Origin: Candidatus Omnitrophota bacterium
GTDB taxonomy: Bacteria; Omnitrophota; Gorgyraeia; 2-01-FULL-45-10
Length of the DNA: 44,747 nt
Direction: 5' to 3'
NCBI GenBank assembly: GCA_003142795.1
Contig: PLNN01000037.1
Span: 7,680-52,426 of the forward strand
A model generated the notes under the pieces. The model was not told the origin of the DNA and did not search any database. It saw only the letters and a program-made list of their open reading frames with translations. Position 1 is the first letter of the stretch. Each line of letters starts with the position of its first letter. Positions 44,658 to 44,747 of the stretch are shown here, piece by piece. A program made the position numbers and the translations under genes.

Positions 44658-44747
44658 AGGAATGTGATGTGACGACGTGGTGAGCGGGGCGTGAAAACTT
44701 GCGAGGCAGCGTCCGAGCAAGTTTTCCGAGCGAAAATTTTGGCATGG
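44658..44747 (+). repeat. Dispersed 91-bp module, copy B (cut by window end)
   Basis: The sequence matches 27737-27827 with six substitutions and one indel, in the same orientation. The internal hairpin has AAAACTTGC/GCAAGTTTT with a two-base mismatch near the loop. The window stops at GGCATGG, the centre of the palindrome in copy A, so a right arm probably continues beyond. Confidence 0.88.

Noticed and set aside
44307-44745. ORFs in both strands at the window end (65-71 aa)
   Set aside because: They read through palindrome B1 and module B with no ribosome-binding site or family resemblance; the palindrome explains the open frames.

Overview
The window reads as chromosomal DNA of an uncultured, Gram-negative-type bacterium. 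Nearly all genes lie on the + strand in tight, overlapping operons. Gene content and order, the lysine-rich proteins and the small basic ORFs tucked between operons fit Candidatus Omnitrophota (OP3) best. That placement is from recall, not from a search. MurE carries the DNPR motif of meso-diaminopimelate-adding enzymes, so a DAP-type peptidoglycan is expected.

Layout. (1) 1-6362 is a tryptophan operon, trpE(end)-G-D-C-F-B-x-y-A. An FkbM-type methyltransferase (x) and a small uncharacterised protein (y) sit between trpB and trpA. A decayed sugar-phosphate nucleotidyltransferase remnant follows trpA. (2) 6477-14889 is a housekeeping run: ruvX, an M16 peptidase, an M50 site-2-type protease with CBS domains, rpe, a phosphohexomutase, lepA, lepB, pgsA and plsY. 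(3) 14890-15630 is a self-contained unit with a near-consensus promoter, two unknown small genes and a strong terminator. (4) 15649-23531 starts at a perfectly spaced promoter: cvpA, a NIF3-family gene, dnaG, rpoD, an AsmA-like gene, tRNA-Arg(CCG) and a 50-aa basic ORF. (5) 23534-25174 is a GT39-like membrane glycosyltransferase. (6) 25203-27320 is RNA-rich: tRNA-Met(CAT), a GC-rich 61-bp repeat present twice around a fragment of tRNA-Val, intact tRNA-Val(CAC), a zinc-ribbon coiled-coil gene, RNase HI and RNase P RNA with a large hairpin at the P12 position. (7) 27320-27930 has no gene and contains two long imperfect palindromes of about 240 nt each. (8) 27933-44327 is a full division and cell wall (dcw) cluster: promoter, MraZ-box operator, mraZ, small ORF, rsmH, ftsL, ftsI, murE, murF, mraY, murD, ftsW, murG, murC-murB fusion, ddl, ftsQ and ftsA. 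(9) 44328-44747 has no gene. It holds another long palindrome and a second, about 92% identical copy of the module found upstream of mraZ, cut by the window end.

The genes form a growth core: amino acid synthesis, replication and transcription initiation (dnaG, rpoD), phospholipid synthesis, secretion, and septal wall synthesis. MraZ probably controls the dcw cluster through AAAGTGG boxes one helical turn apart.

The least explained content is non-coding. The same palindromic module lies in direct orientation on both sides of the dcw genes, each time preceded by a different 230-240 nt palindrome. The tRNA-Val fragment between GC-rich repeats and the 117-nt P12 hairpin add to a picture of repeat or hairpin elements occupying intergenic and RNA-gene sites. 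No transposase, reverse transcriptase, CRISPR array or defence operon was seen. All family assignments come from motifs read by eye.
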